64,000 nt of DNA from Ectocarpus siliculosus (lineage: Eukaryota > Sar > Phaeophyceae > Ectocarpales > Ectocarpaceae): positions 205,722 to 269,721 of the forward strand of contig FN648327.1 of NCBI GenBank assembly GCA_000310025.1. The letters run 5' to 3'. Positions 1-11,400 of the stretch are shown piece by piece. The notes under the pieces were generated by a model. That model was not told the DNA's origin. It saw only the letters and a program-made list of their open reading frames with translations, and did no database searches. How positions within the stretch are numbered: position 1 is the stretch's first letter; the number at the start of each line of letters is the position of its first letter. Made by a program: the position numbers and the translations under genes.

Positions 1-44
1 CAACATGGTTGCATACTCCGCTCCTGCAAAAACAAACAACGAAC

Positions 45-3000
45 CTGGAGCACAGTCCAAGCCTTGAGGGCCATAGGGTCCCGGCTGAAGAGCACCCGCT
101 TGCTGGCCATCCTGTTCACCAGGGGCTGGAGCACGTCCACGAGGCTCTGCCTTATGGCGTCAATGTGGCCCCCGAGCTTGCACTTCACCACCTGTTGGGG
201 GTTTGGGGGTTTGCGTCGTCATCGTCGGCCATAAAAATAGAGCACCGGCGGCGGTAGCGGCAGCAGCAGCAGCAGCGGCGGCAGCAGCGGCAGCAGCGGC
301 AGCAGCAGCAGGGGGAATAGCACGAAATCCTCAACATGGTGAGCAAGAAGTCGGCCGTCTTCGGTCTCCAAATTTTGGCATCCGACCTGCCGACTGAACA
401 TTGAGTGTGTCTCATCCTGCTGCTGCTTTTGCTGCTGTTGCCACTGCTTTTCTTGCCCTCCTCCTCGCCGCCGTCACTACCCTCCGTAGTCACTATTAAC
501 ATGCCACGAGGTCTCAAGCAAGCATGGGGGCTCTGAAATGAGTGGACATACCGCCGAAGAAGAAAATATTAAGTGCTAGGCGGGTGTGGTAGGCGGGCTC
601 TACCCGACTTGCCTCGATCTGACGCGCGTGAGTGTGCCGAGCCACCTCGGGGTCGTCCTCGCTGCGGCACTCGATGTGGGCGATGCGGAGGTTTACCAGC
701 ACCTGCTGGATCGTCTGAAGGAGGCGGAGCGGGCGAGAACGGAAGAAACGCGCGGGAGCAAAAACAGAGCATGACTATAAGACCATGGAGAGCAGCAGCA
801 GTGGACACATAATATTCCCTGAGGGCGACGCAAACAACGGGAGCCTCTTGCATCGGAGAAATCAAACCCTCTTTCACGCTGCTAACATCACCCCACACAC
901 GAGACCACGGAAATAGCGCGAGGCAAGCAAGGTCACACAAAAAAGAAAAACTCCGACACCGTACCACTGACCGCACCGCCAACATTGTTCAGCGCGTCCA
1001 CCCAAACAACACACAATACTGACAGCAACGACGAACGGCGCACCTTGATGTCGCTTCCCGGAGTCGCGCTCAACGCCAGCACCCGGAAGTGCGCCGTCGC
1101 GGCGGCAACTTCTCTGATCACGTTCACGTACGCGTAGTTCCCGGTGCCCCGATGCGCCTGCGTCCGGCACCAAGCGAACCGACCGGCGGGTTTTCAATGG
1201 ACAAGGCAGGCGTTTCCAATGCCCAAGGGGTTTTTTCAATGCCCAAGGGGGTTTAGGCGTTTCCAATGCACAAAGGGGTTTCCAATGCACAAAACGGATG
1301 ACCGCGGGGACTTAATTTCTGCAGGGGAGGACCGTCCCCGCCGTGGGGGGGACGTTCGCCGTCGGCGATGAGTAAAAACAGCACGTTTGAAACCGAGTGT
1401 TGAACATAATTTTCTGATGATTTTTTTGGAGGGGCACCTTTATGGTCGTTGGATAGTGGAAGTGTGTGGGCGTTCGAGGGGAATTGTGTACAAGGCTTCT
1501 CAGATACAGAGGCAACAGAGAGGATACGTATTGTGGCTGCCCGCCCACGTTTCGGCACCGTGAATCAACCGGTATTCTGGGCAGACGAAGCACGGGCATT
1601 TGACAGAGGTGTTGAGCACCCAACACAGGAATCAAGCACTATCGGGTCCTTGTTCAGACGAATCGCTCTTGTCATCGACCCCTCGCCCCCACGGCCTCTC
1701 AGAAACTGACTGAGTATATTCTCACACTCATATCATAGGGCCAACTAAACGCACGAGAAGGCAGGCAAAAAAAAACAAGCAAGCAGACGTGATGACCCAA
1801 CCCCCCCCGGCGTGCTCTGTCCCGGCTTTGTAGGGATACCAAGTTAATGGTCCAAACGACTACGGCATGCAAACACGAGAGTACTCCCCTCCCCTCTCAC
1901 CTCGTCCACGACGACACAGACAAACCGCGCGGGGTCGCAGCGCTTGTGCTTGATATCGTTGGCCATGCTCTGCGGGGTGCAGAAGAAGACCCTCCGCTCG
2001 TCCCACAGCTGGGCCCTCTTCTTCGGGTCCACCGACCCCTGGAGCTCGGCGGTGTCCTGCTCCGGAACGCCCATGATGTCGTAGCAGGCGCTGATCTGCT
2101 GCGCCACGAGGGGCTTGGTTGGGGCCAGGAACACGACCTTCCCCCGCGGAAACCTGCCCCGAGCGTTCGTGACACACGGGGTTGGGGGCGATAGAAATTA
2201 TAGCTCCCATTTCGAGATGTAGGTGCAATGGCCTCGGGGGGGCGACGCAAGAGGAAATGGGAATGATTTTAGGGGTCGCTTCCGCTCCTGGTCTAGTGGA
2301 TAGCGCTAGTTCCTGTGTACACAGAGGGAAGAGAGTGCTGAACTCTTCTCGCATTAAAAATCGAAGGCAAAGTACCGCAGGAGGGGAGGGTAGAGAGGGG
2401 CTCTTCTGTGTGACCACGGGTTGGAGTAAACGGCACTAGCGCTGTGAGCGCTGATTAGAAGTGAAGACAAAAAAAAAAAAAAATCGTAGCGTGCGGTAGT
2501 GCTGGTGGCGGTATAATAAATCGCATGTATCATCGGACGGTGGAGGCGGGTATGGTTGGCCAACGAGTGTAATTTTGATGTTAATGCTTCACAACTTTTG
2601 GGCAGCTACACTCTCTATTCCCGTTCCGTAGGTGGTTGGGTTTGCCATGAGTTGAAGGTAGTGTGCGACACTTTGATAGGTTTGCTGAGGATGACCGGCT
2701 ACTTGAACGTGTGCTGAATTTATCCCCGCTGAGATGCTCTGGGAGAAGGTATTTTGACCTGAGCCTGGGGTGGGGATATGAAGGTTGTTCGTTATGTGGT
2801 AGATGAGTTGCCCTCGGACCGAAGAGTGCATGCTAGGATCATGGAAGACGCGACGGGCGATACATCGCAGTAGGCATGCACCATCATCAATTTCGTCGAC
2901 AATATGCCAGGAACCCGTCGCTGCCAGAGCCACTGGAAGGGATATTGCCGTTGTCATTTCCGTTGTTGTTGCCGTTGTTTTGGTCATCAGGGTCGCCTTG

Positions 3001-6000
3001 GTTATTGTTATTGTGGCTGTCGTTGGTGCAACCGTGACCAGGTAGCTGAATGTCGAACACTGGTGGACGTTGCGCACTCTTCTGAGCAGCTACCTACTAT
3101 ACCCTTCTGTTACCCGGGACTGGCTGCATTAGCACTTCATTTCAGCCGCGGCCCTGGCGGCTAATCGGCAATAGCGATTCAATCATTAGTTTGCACACGC
3201 AAAACGAAATGTAGTTAAAGATTCAACGAATTCCAACAATAGGACTAAAGCTCAAATGTGATTTTGGATATAGATTAATATGACGTGTTTGCGCATACAA
3301 CGAAATTTGCTATACTGATGCCATGTAATTTCTTTTAAAAATAAAGTCTTTCCACCGTGCGCAAAAAAAAAACCCAGAAGACGAAGACAGATGATCCGCA
3401 TTTGGCCGTGTAATCTCGCCGCGCACATACATACATGCAGCCGTGGAGTTCGAAGGGGCCAGGAAAGATGTGCACATACATGTGCACCTAATATTTGAAA
3501 ATTGAAGCGATAGTCACACCACGCCCTGTCCTCCGAGATGTCGGCGATGCACAAATCCCTCCCCCTCACTGTCCTGATGACCGTGCGATCTACCCGTACT
3601 GTCTCCACCTGCAGCGCTATGAGCGCAGCGCACAACTCGAGCTCTTCCGTTTCGTGCTCATCTTCTTCCTCGCTGTGCCAACCAACAGCAGCAGGACAGC
3701 TGCGCACAAGAGGCAAAGCTGCTCGTGCATCAGTTCTCCGGGCCTCATGGCGCCGTAGCGGCGTTTAAGGTTGACATCCCGGATCGGCCTCCTGGTTCTA
3801 TCCATGACTTGTGTATAGGGGCATGGGGCGGGCACTGGCTGCGCGTCTCGTAGCCCGCTGCCGTCTCGTGCCGTCTCGTGCCACAACGGCGCAGCAAGCG
3901 GCCCAAACTGACGTGGACCAACCAGCGCGCGTGGTCGTTCGGGCGGCAAATTTTGCTTGCAAATTTCTCTAAATAGCGAAATCTCCAGACATATTTAGGC
4001 AGAAGTCGCGTCGGAGGAACTTTAGATACCCCGAACTGGTCGTTACGAGCCAAATTTTGTTCTGCGCAAACACGTCAATGTACCTATTCCCATTCAGAAA
4101 AGGATCGTTGATGAAGAAAGATTCAACCTGAATTGTTTTCCAAGGAATCTAAGAAGAGGAACGGTCGTGTTGTGATCCTGGACGATTTTTTCCAGATGAT
4201 CCAGTCCAGCTCACGGGCGGGTTTAGAACGCACGTATACCCATCAGCGGAGTATTCACAATAGGTACCTATATGCATACCCCTTCTGTTACCTGAGGCTG
4301 ACTGCATCAAGAAGTTCATTTGATCTACTCTGAAGTATCTATCTATGTACATAGAAACCGTATAACCGAAAACATATTTTATATTATGCGTGACCTGTAA
4401 AGATCCAACGCAAGGGCGAAAGGTTCACCACTCAAAAAACCAATCAGGAATAATATTCGGAGCAATCTAATAGACTATGTTGATTTTTTTTCTTTCTTTC
4501 CATGATCCAGGAGCTTTATGCTTTATAACCTGTGTACGCATACCCATCGGCGCACTCTTCTGAGCAGCTACCTACTATACCTATTACCCGGGACTGGCTG
4601 CATTAGCACTTCATTTCAGCTACATATGTATGGGAGCGGCATTATTCACAAACAACGTATTCCTCATTTTGTGTGAGCTTCAAAGATAAAACCCCAAGGA
4701 AGGGCGAAAGGTTCACCCAACCAATAACTCGAGCGGAACTCCACTTCTTTGAACGTACTACACACATCGTTATGTATGTTGTGATGCCTTCCTATATTCC
4801 TGACTGACTGCTATTACTACCACCGCTGATTGCATCATCGGTGATCGGACAAAAAGGGACCAACCTCCTGCCTGCAAAGACACGGCAGTAGATCCTCGGC
4901 ATATAACAAATGGTGTCACGATCTATTGCTCTAGAACGTAAAGATTCAACGAATTCCAGGACTTAAAGCTCTCTTAAGGAAATCAATACAAACGTGCAGA
5001 ATTTGCGTGGAACTTGCTCCATGGACGGTGTATTTTTCTGTTTCTCACAGACTGCTGTTCGCCTGTACGTGAGTTCGTGTGTGCTGCAGCGGCGTCTTTC
5101 TTGCAAGTCCTCCTGCTGTCATCCTGCTGCTGATGCGACTGCTGTTCGCGTGTATGTGAGTGTGTATGTGCTTTCGCGGCGTCTTTGTTGCAGGTCCTGC
5201 TGCTGCTTAAATCCGCAGCGTAAGACCACTCGCTCTTGTGTAGTCATACTGTGTTGCTGTTCGCGTGTACGTTAGTTTGTGTGTGCCTTCGTGGCATCTT
5301 TGCTGCAGGTCCTCCTCCTGCTGCTGCGACCGCTGTTCGCGTGTACGTTAATTCGTGTGTGTTTTAGCGGCGTCTTTGATGCAGGTCCTACTGCTGCTGC
5401 TGTAATCCGCTGCGTTGATCACTTGCTCTTGTGTATCACGGTAGTACCGTGGTGCTGCCCATGTTCTGTGGGACTTGTGTGCTCTAATTCTTCTGTTTTT
5501 TCGAAAGCAGTAAATGGTTTTTGTATTTCTTGGGAAGGCTTTGTTCCCGCGGAACACGTCCCCGGGGTATAGAGACAGTTTCAACTTTGGGCGTCAAGCA
5601 CACGCGCCACGGGTGGGTCGCGGTCCTCGGGCGTGCGCGGTAGTACCGACGACCCTCGTGCGTGCCCATGAGAAAGACCCTTGAGAAAAGATTGACTTAC
5701 GCCGGCGAAATTTGTCCCGAAGCACAAAAACAGGCGAAATGATACATATACATATACACAAAAAAGCACAAGCACAGAAAGACTACCCGTTGGAGATATA
5801 ACCACAGCAGTCGAAGGGGATGTGCTGCACTCTTCACAGTGAGTGGAGGCAAACCGGCTGGTTATAAACTCGGGAGGGATTCTCGTGGCCTCAGGGGCAG
5901 GGGGGATATCCTTGTGGAGGCGGTTGGGGTTCTGGTCGCCCCAGCTTGCCTCGGTTGCAAGGTGTGATAGACCGTGGCCCGCGAAGCTCGAGATGGTTTT

Positions 6001-6941
6001 AACAGGTGCATGTCATGCCTTATTCGTCGGCCCGGAACGCGAGAGAGAACTGGTCTTGGGTGCAACCGACGCACCAGAAATAGCGCAACGCAGATACCAC
6101 CCAAGTGCATTTAGCGGTGAGAAGTGCATAGCGGATTCGTCTCATCATGAAACTGCCGTAACTACACATCGGTATGGCGAGCCCCGCTCTCGAGCACGGG
6201 TTTCGACGAACAAACGACTAGAGCAGTAGAAGGGCGCGATCATGTCTGCTTCAGCCATCACCAACTGCAATATGTACCAACCGAAACAAGATGGCCCTCA
6301 TCACGCCGTGCTTGTTTTAACTCACGGCCCCCTCACTGCAAATGCCAAGAGGTCCTCAAAAGACCAGGGCAAGCAGAACGAGTCTGCCCCGGCAGCAAGT
6401 CGGTACAACGTGAGGGGCCCAACAGCATGCATGGCTTCGTAGCAGGTTACGACAAACCGGGGAACCGCCTGACTTCCGCACTCACCACCGGTAGTAGTTG
6501 TACATGACGACGGCGGCGATCAGCGTCTTGCCGAGGCCCGTCGGCAGTGCCACGAGGGTGTTCTGGAACAGGGCCTGGGTCACGATCTGCAGCTGGTACT
6601 GGCGGATGGGGTAGTTCACAGGGTAGATCCACGTCTGCGCGGCCTCCTCGTCTATCGGGACTCGCGGCAGCGGCTTTGCCGACGACGGACGCGGTTGACC
6701 CCGCCATTGCTGACCGCGACTGTCCTCGTCAGGGTCGTGGCACACTTGCCAGGCGCCCCCGCCCCCGCCCCCGAAGAGATCTTCGATGTAGGATCCCGCC
6801 CCGTCTTGGTTGATGTAGACTCGGCCGCCGCCCTCAGACTCGCGGCCTCCGCTCCCGCTCCCGCTCCCGCGCGCTCTGTTCTTGTTATAGCTGACTGCCG
6901 CCACCGGGGGCCTTTGTCCCGGGCCACCGCCTGCACGGTCA

Positions 6942-6976
<35 letters not shown>

Positions 6977-7348
6977 GGTCGGTCGCCCGCTGCCCTGGTT
7001 GTAGGGTCTTGCGCTACCACCGACGTTGCCGCCGTAGCTGCTGCTGCGTTCGTTGCTGCTGGAGCTGGTAAAGTTGTTGCTGCTATTGTTTTTTCTACTG
7101 CTACTGCTGCTGCCGGGCGGAACGAAACGCTGGAACGGATTGCCGGTGTTGAATCTCGCGCCGGTGCTACCGCTGCTGCCGTTCCCGCTGCTGCTCCCGT
7201 CTGCGGCGGCGGCGGAGGCCGAAGGCGCCCGAGCTCGACAGTGGTGGCAAGTGTCAAGCCTCGCCTCGCTGTTCCGGTTGCATCGAGTGCATGTCCAGAG
7301 TGATCCTGGGCGATGGCCGCCTGTGCCACTACTGGAACCTCCGAGCAT
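45..7348 (-). CDS. FANCM: FANCM/Mph1-family DNA-repair helicase, 5' part (gene runs off the left edge)
   Basis: Superfamily-2 helicase/translocase that remodels stalled forks and crossovers in the nucleus. Exons on the minus strand are 7348-6486, 2153-1901, 1157-1044, 714-613 and 191-45; all junction phases agree (493 codons). Residues about 15-40 hold a RanBP2-type zinc finger (W-x-C-x2-C-x10-C-x2-C). A Ser/Gly-rich linker with a poly-Gln run follows, then NYPIRQYQ (Q-motif-like) and Walker [10 protein letters not shown]. Exon 2 has motif Ia APTKPLV; DEAH is split across exons 2/3 as DE|AH; exon 3 has motif III LSATPG. Exon 4 (NLRISHIE-like) and exon 5 (KRVLFSRDP) match the FANCM insert between the helicase lobes. 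The zinc finger is not known in animal FANCM. The intron after exon 4 starts with GC (GAG|GCAAGT). The start at 7348 is the first in-frame ATG after an upstream stop; a further 5' exon is possible. The second helicase lobe lies outside the window. Confidence 0.9.
250..313. repeat. GCA/GCG trinucleotide microsatellite in a FANCM intron
   Basis: Imperfect (GCA)n/(GCG)n tract in the intron between the exons at 714-613 and 191-45. It creates long Ala/Arg/Cys low-complexity ORFs in several frames that are not genes. Confidence 0.85.
2589..2925 (-). pseudogene. OTU-like cysteine protease fragment in the large FANCM intron
   Basis: The minus-strand frame reads [18 protein letters not shown], then a V-R-x-x-L-I-Y-H-I segment, then [20 protein letters not shown] and a stop. 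This follows the OTU pattern: catalytic D-G-x-C, helix with the VR, Y-L-x-x-M and the W/Y-G-x-x-x-E segment. The C-terminal catalytic His region is missing because the frame stops at 2589. Upstream (about 2930-3050) a different frame is Asn/Gly/Asp-rich, which suggests a frameshift. OTU domains are common passengers of eukaryotic transposable elements, and the fragment sits in a repeat-rich intron, so a decayed element is the likely source. Same strand as the host gene, but no splice context ties it to FANCM. Confidence 0.6.
3086..4972. repeat. Interspersed repeat copies in the FANCM intron
   Basis: A block of about 60 bp (GCAGCTACCTACTATACC ... TTCATTTCAG) occurs at 3086-3147 and 4556-4622, with a diverged copy near 4255-4325. 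AAGATTCAACGAATTCCA recurs at about 3219 and 4940, and GGGCGAAAGGTTCACC recurs at about 4416 and 4702. All are in direct orientation. They look like fragments of one transposable-element family inserted several times in the intron, which otherwise has no host exon that I can see between 2154 and 6485. Confidence 0.6.
3252..3716 (-). pseudogene. Unrecognised acidic open frame, probably transposon-derived
   Basis: A 154-codon open frame on the minus strand starts with an acidic stretch (Glu-rich) and then reads [16 protein letters not shown] and [13 protein letters not shown]. The last segment resembles the region just before the catalytic domain in PIF/Harbinger-type transposases, but I cannot see a DDE triad. 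It lies beside the OTU fragment on the same strand in the same intron. Family assignment is a guess. Confidence 0.2.
5050..5450. repeat. Imperfect tandem repeat, about 80 and 115 bp alternating units
   Basis: Four units each begin with GCTGTTCGCSTGTAYGT and contain a GCGGCGTCTTTNNTGCAGGTCC core, at about 5053, 5139, 5250 and 5330. Units 2 and 4 also carry a CACTYGCTCTTGTGTA tail, so the array looks like a duplicated two-unit block. It is intronic in FANCM and gives spurious Cys/Leu-rich ORFs. Confidence 0.7.
6943..6972 (-). repeat. CAG/CTG run encoding poly-Gln inside FANCM exon 1
   Basis: An uninterrupted trinucleotide run lies in the open frame between the zinc finger and the helicase core and encodes about 11 Gln. 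It is in a disordered linker, so length change should be tolerated. Confidence 0.9.
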
Positions 7349-8492
7349 ATTCTGTGTTGCTGCTGTATCAACACCCAAAGAGAAGATGGCAGAGATTCAG
7401 CAACGGAGTGCGGGGGAAAGAGTGGTCCATTTGGATGTGTAGACAAGGCATTGTGTTTTTCGAAGCAGTAATTGAGAGATTTTGCTGCTGCTGCTACTCC
7501 TTGTTTCTGTGTACAAACTTGCTTGTCACCGAAGCTCAGAGTGCATTCCAGCCAGTTTCAGCGTCGCCGACGTGTGACCAAAGGCCGACCGCGGGAACAG
7601 ACCTCACAGTCGCAAAAAGTAGAACTTGTAGAGGGCCGTATGTACTGCTGTAGCCCTTGTCCGCCGCAGGGAGAGTAACAGGCAGGCGGCGGCATCGCAG
7701 CGCCTAGCCCTCTCGTCGATTGTGGCTCTCCCTCAGATATACTACCGCCTGCAGCACTGCTTGTCATCACCGAAAGCTTCTAACCGCTGCTATCGGCTAG
7801 CGCCGCTGCAGCTACTGCTGCTGCTAACCTGCTCCAGCCGGCAGCCAGGCTGCGGGCGTGTGTTTCAAAAAATATCTCCCTCGGTACATGTGTATATATC
7901 TCTTTATTGCCGCGCACACCTCGATCCCACAGGCGCAAGTCCAGCCCGCCTCCTTGGTTACGCAGGCCTATTCGTCTTGCCCCTTTGGCTCCTTACCCTC
8001 CGAGCGCTGCGGGCTCCGTCGGCGTGCAGCAGTACAACAAAAGTGGCCGTTGCGACCAACACCAAATCAATCAAATTCGCTGCCCGCCGAGCCGCCGCCC
8101 GCCCCCCCCCCCCCCCTGCATCCATCGAAACTGCGGAGCGAATTTCGGTTCTCATTTTTTTTTTTGGAGAGGACGGGTAAACGTGCGCGTGTGTGTGAGA
8201 GGCAGACCGTCGAGAGCCTTTCCTCCGCACTGCCTCACTTAGCTACTACCCGCGCCCCCCTGTTGACCAGAGGGACTGAGGAGGACAAGCACCGGGCAGC
8301 CCGTGCGCTGGAGGGGAGGGGGCGGCGACATCCTTTGACATCATCGTCCTCGGACGCACTGCTTGTTTTCGGCAACAACGTGTGAGAACGTGAGAACGCT
8401 ACACACTACTGCTGTAGCAGGAGCTGGTGGGCGGACCAAAATCACCGAACTGACTGCTGTTTGGGGCCAGTCCTACCCTCTTCGTCCAGACC
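7349..8492. promoter_or_regulatory. Divergent intergenic region between FANCM and the fimbrin-like gene
   Basis: About 1.1 kb separates the first coding exons of two genes transcribed away from each other, so both 5' UTRs and promoters should lie here. I see CTG/TGC-rich stretches, a C-run near 8102-8116 and a T-run near 8154-8165, but no convincing TATA box or named site. Confidence 0.4.
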
Positions 8493-11400
8493 ATGGGGGA
8501 GAAGTCCGAGCGGCACAAACTGGCGAGCTTGAAGGCCCAGCCTGGATCTCACCACCACTTCTCGAACGCTGAGGTGCGGGCGTATACAGCTGTCATTTTT
8601 GGTTCTATATAATATACTTGTATGCAGGGAACACATGAAGACAGAAAAAAGAGTCGTTGTTGTTCCCTTGTTTTCAACTCAACGATAACACGGCGGGTTA
8701 TCTGTAGTCTAAAAAGTCTACATATCACCGAACACATCCACATGTCCACCTGGTAGACTCGACAAGCAATGGCACGGAAGACACACAACAAGCTCGTGGC
8801 GCCAACTGGGACATAGGCCCCCTCTCGCTAATTGTGGTTGTGTTGGTAGTCGTTGTTCCAGCACTCAGCACCAGAGCCGCTGCGGGGGAGGGCAGCCGTG
8901 TCTTGATTTTGTGCTCCGTTCAAGCCACACACATGTGTGCAAAGCGAGCAATCGACGAGCCCGCGACTAAAGATGCGCACGTCCAACCACGTCTGAAAAA
9001 CATGACGCACCACCCCGCGGCTTCAGTTCTAGATTTCTTGGTTTGCATCATTATTTGCATACGCATGCGTTTCTCAGGAAGGCCGTTGCGGAAGCAACAC
9101 ACCCAAAGACTCTGAGAGATTGCATGCTGTCGGTAAATGAAATATTGTTCGCATGTGTCAAATTTGTACCTAACGGCGGTCGGTTGCCAAACAGCAAGAG
9201 CAGACTACAGAGAAGTTTCGTAGACGCATTTTCGGTTTGCCGGTTTTCATAATTCACCAAAATGTAGCCGGCCGGCCGCAGGCGTGCATCATGTAGGGTG
9301 TCTTTTACACACCTTGCGACACGCCTCCTTCTTCTTCGCATCTCTCTCTCTCTCTCTGTCTGGCTCTCTCTCTCTCTCTGTCTCTCTCGCATCTTCAGCT
9401 TTCATAAATTGCAGCATGCTGCAACATGCAAGTATATAAATAGTTAGGCCGCACGGAGTGTAGCCGCTGGGCCCGGTGACCCACCCGGTGTTAGTTGCCT
9501 CACGCTTTCTCCCGTCTGCCGCGTCCCCCACATAACCTCATCATCTCACCCCCCTTTTTGTGATAATACCTGCTGTGTCTACCTCTGGTTGCATCATTGT
9601 GGTGATGCATGATGCAAGTCGTGTTTGAGTTCGCGAGGGGGGGAATTACACTCAAGACTATTTGTTCCCGCTGGTCGGTTTTTATCTGTGATCGGTCATG
9701 TCCGGTTGTGTGATGACTGAACGTTCAGCGGGAGCCGTTCCCGTCGGAACGGCACCAAAGTTCTTGTCATGCATTCAACATGTATGCAAATTTGCAAATG
9801 CACGTGCAATCTGCGAGGCAGCCAACAGGCCGAGAACAGGAGACAGAACAATTACGGAAAAGGTACTGCTGTATCTATCAAGTACAAGTAAAGTACGAAC
9901 AAACTTGTGAACCGCATCGAATCGTGAACAGCAGCCAACATCAGCAACGAGATCGAGCGACCGCTTTTGTATGTAGGCCAGCAGATGATTACATACGCAT
10001 ATGCATCCAGCCAAGCACGCACCTGTTGTTTATTTCTACAACACAACAAGTCCATCTCTACACTGTATTGTATGCACAGACAGCAGTAGTCTGGGAGATT
10101 TGTACCGTTACAGCAGTAATAGCTTTTTGGTTCGTTGAGGTTCGTTCGCTGGGCAGTTCGAGTAAAAAACCCGTCAGCTGTGTGAGCTGTTAAAGCTTGG
10201 GGAAACCTCACAACCAACTGGCAGCTGGCAGCCAGCTGTGGGGTGGTCCTGCTGCGTGCTTTTACTGCTGTTGTGTCCTCTGGCGTCACCCATTTCAAGA
10301 CACTATAAAAACAGGGGGGGGGTTGTGCCCTTACGAGCGCTTTCGGGGGGGTAGTTTTTTCACTTATTTAGAAGAGAGCAAGTACGCCAAGTACGCAGGA
10401 ATTTTGTTTGGGTTTTTTACACGTAAAGATGTGTACCACAGGTCGATCGGGGTTTTTTCAGAAGAGAGGGGCATCACTGGGGGGGGGGAGAAAAAAAGCG
10501 CTTGTTTTCGCCGTGTTTTTTTTTCCCCGCATGCATAGTAGGTTTTTTTTTTGGCCCTCGGGAGAAGATGGGGGGGCAGCTTTCCTTAAAAGGGGGGGTT
10601 TTTTTGTTGCATCAAGCCCTTTTTTGGTTTAGGGAGTTCAGGCACGGGTTGACGCCCCCCTCCCCGGTTGCTAAATATCCGAGGGAGGGCTTTTTTTGCC
10701 CCCCCCCCCCCCCGTCCGAGTAGATCATGTTGTGCGGGGTCGAGAACCCTCACTCCGCGCAACGGGGGATGATCACACCACGTTGTGTTAAAATGGTCAA
10801 GCTTCCTCGAGGCAGTTACACAGTGCTTACAACTGTCTCTGGAAGTGAAAGCACCCAAAAAAAAATTTAATCCTACCTAACTGTCCTCCCTACCCCAGGA
10901 AATTAACCCAAAATGGCCAAAACCCTTTACAAGGAGCAGCTCACCCTTTATGCGACTCCCCCAAAACCTCACGGGGCTTCCCGCTTGGTGAAGTGAAAAC
11001 CCGGGCCCGGGAAAACCCCGGGTGCTCCCTCCCCGCTTTTTAAGGGTGCCAGGGCCATGGGCCAACCACTACCGCCAGGACGAATAAAAATACACCCCCC
11101 CCCCCCCCCCCCCCNNNNNNNNNNNNNNNNNNNNNNNNNNNNNNNNNNNNNNNNNNNNNNNNNNNNNNNNNNNNNNNNNNNNNNNNNNNNNNNNNNNNNN
11201 NNNNNNNNNNNNNNNNNNNNNNNNNNNNNNNNNNNNNNNNNNNNNNNNNNNNNNNNNNNNNNNNNNNNNNNNNNNNNNNNNNNNNNNNNNNNNNNNNNNN
11301 NNNNNNNNNNNNNNNNNNNNNNNNNNNNNNNNNNNNNNNNNNNNNNNNNNNNNNNNNNNNNNGGGGATGGGTTGTGTGGGAACAATGTTCCGTCCTTTTG

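Noticed and set aside
203-517. Poly-Ala and Cys-rich open frames over the trinucleotide run
   Set aside because: Low-complexity translation of an intronic GCA/GCG repeat; FANCM exons lie on either side in phase.
2280-2340. tRNA gene suggested by TGGTCTAGTGGATAGCGC
   Set aside because: A-box-like sequence only; no B box or paired arms follow at tRNA distance.
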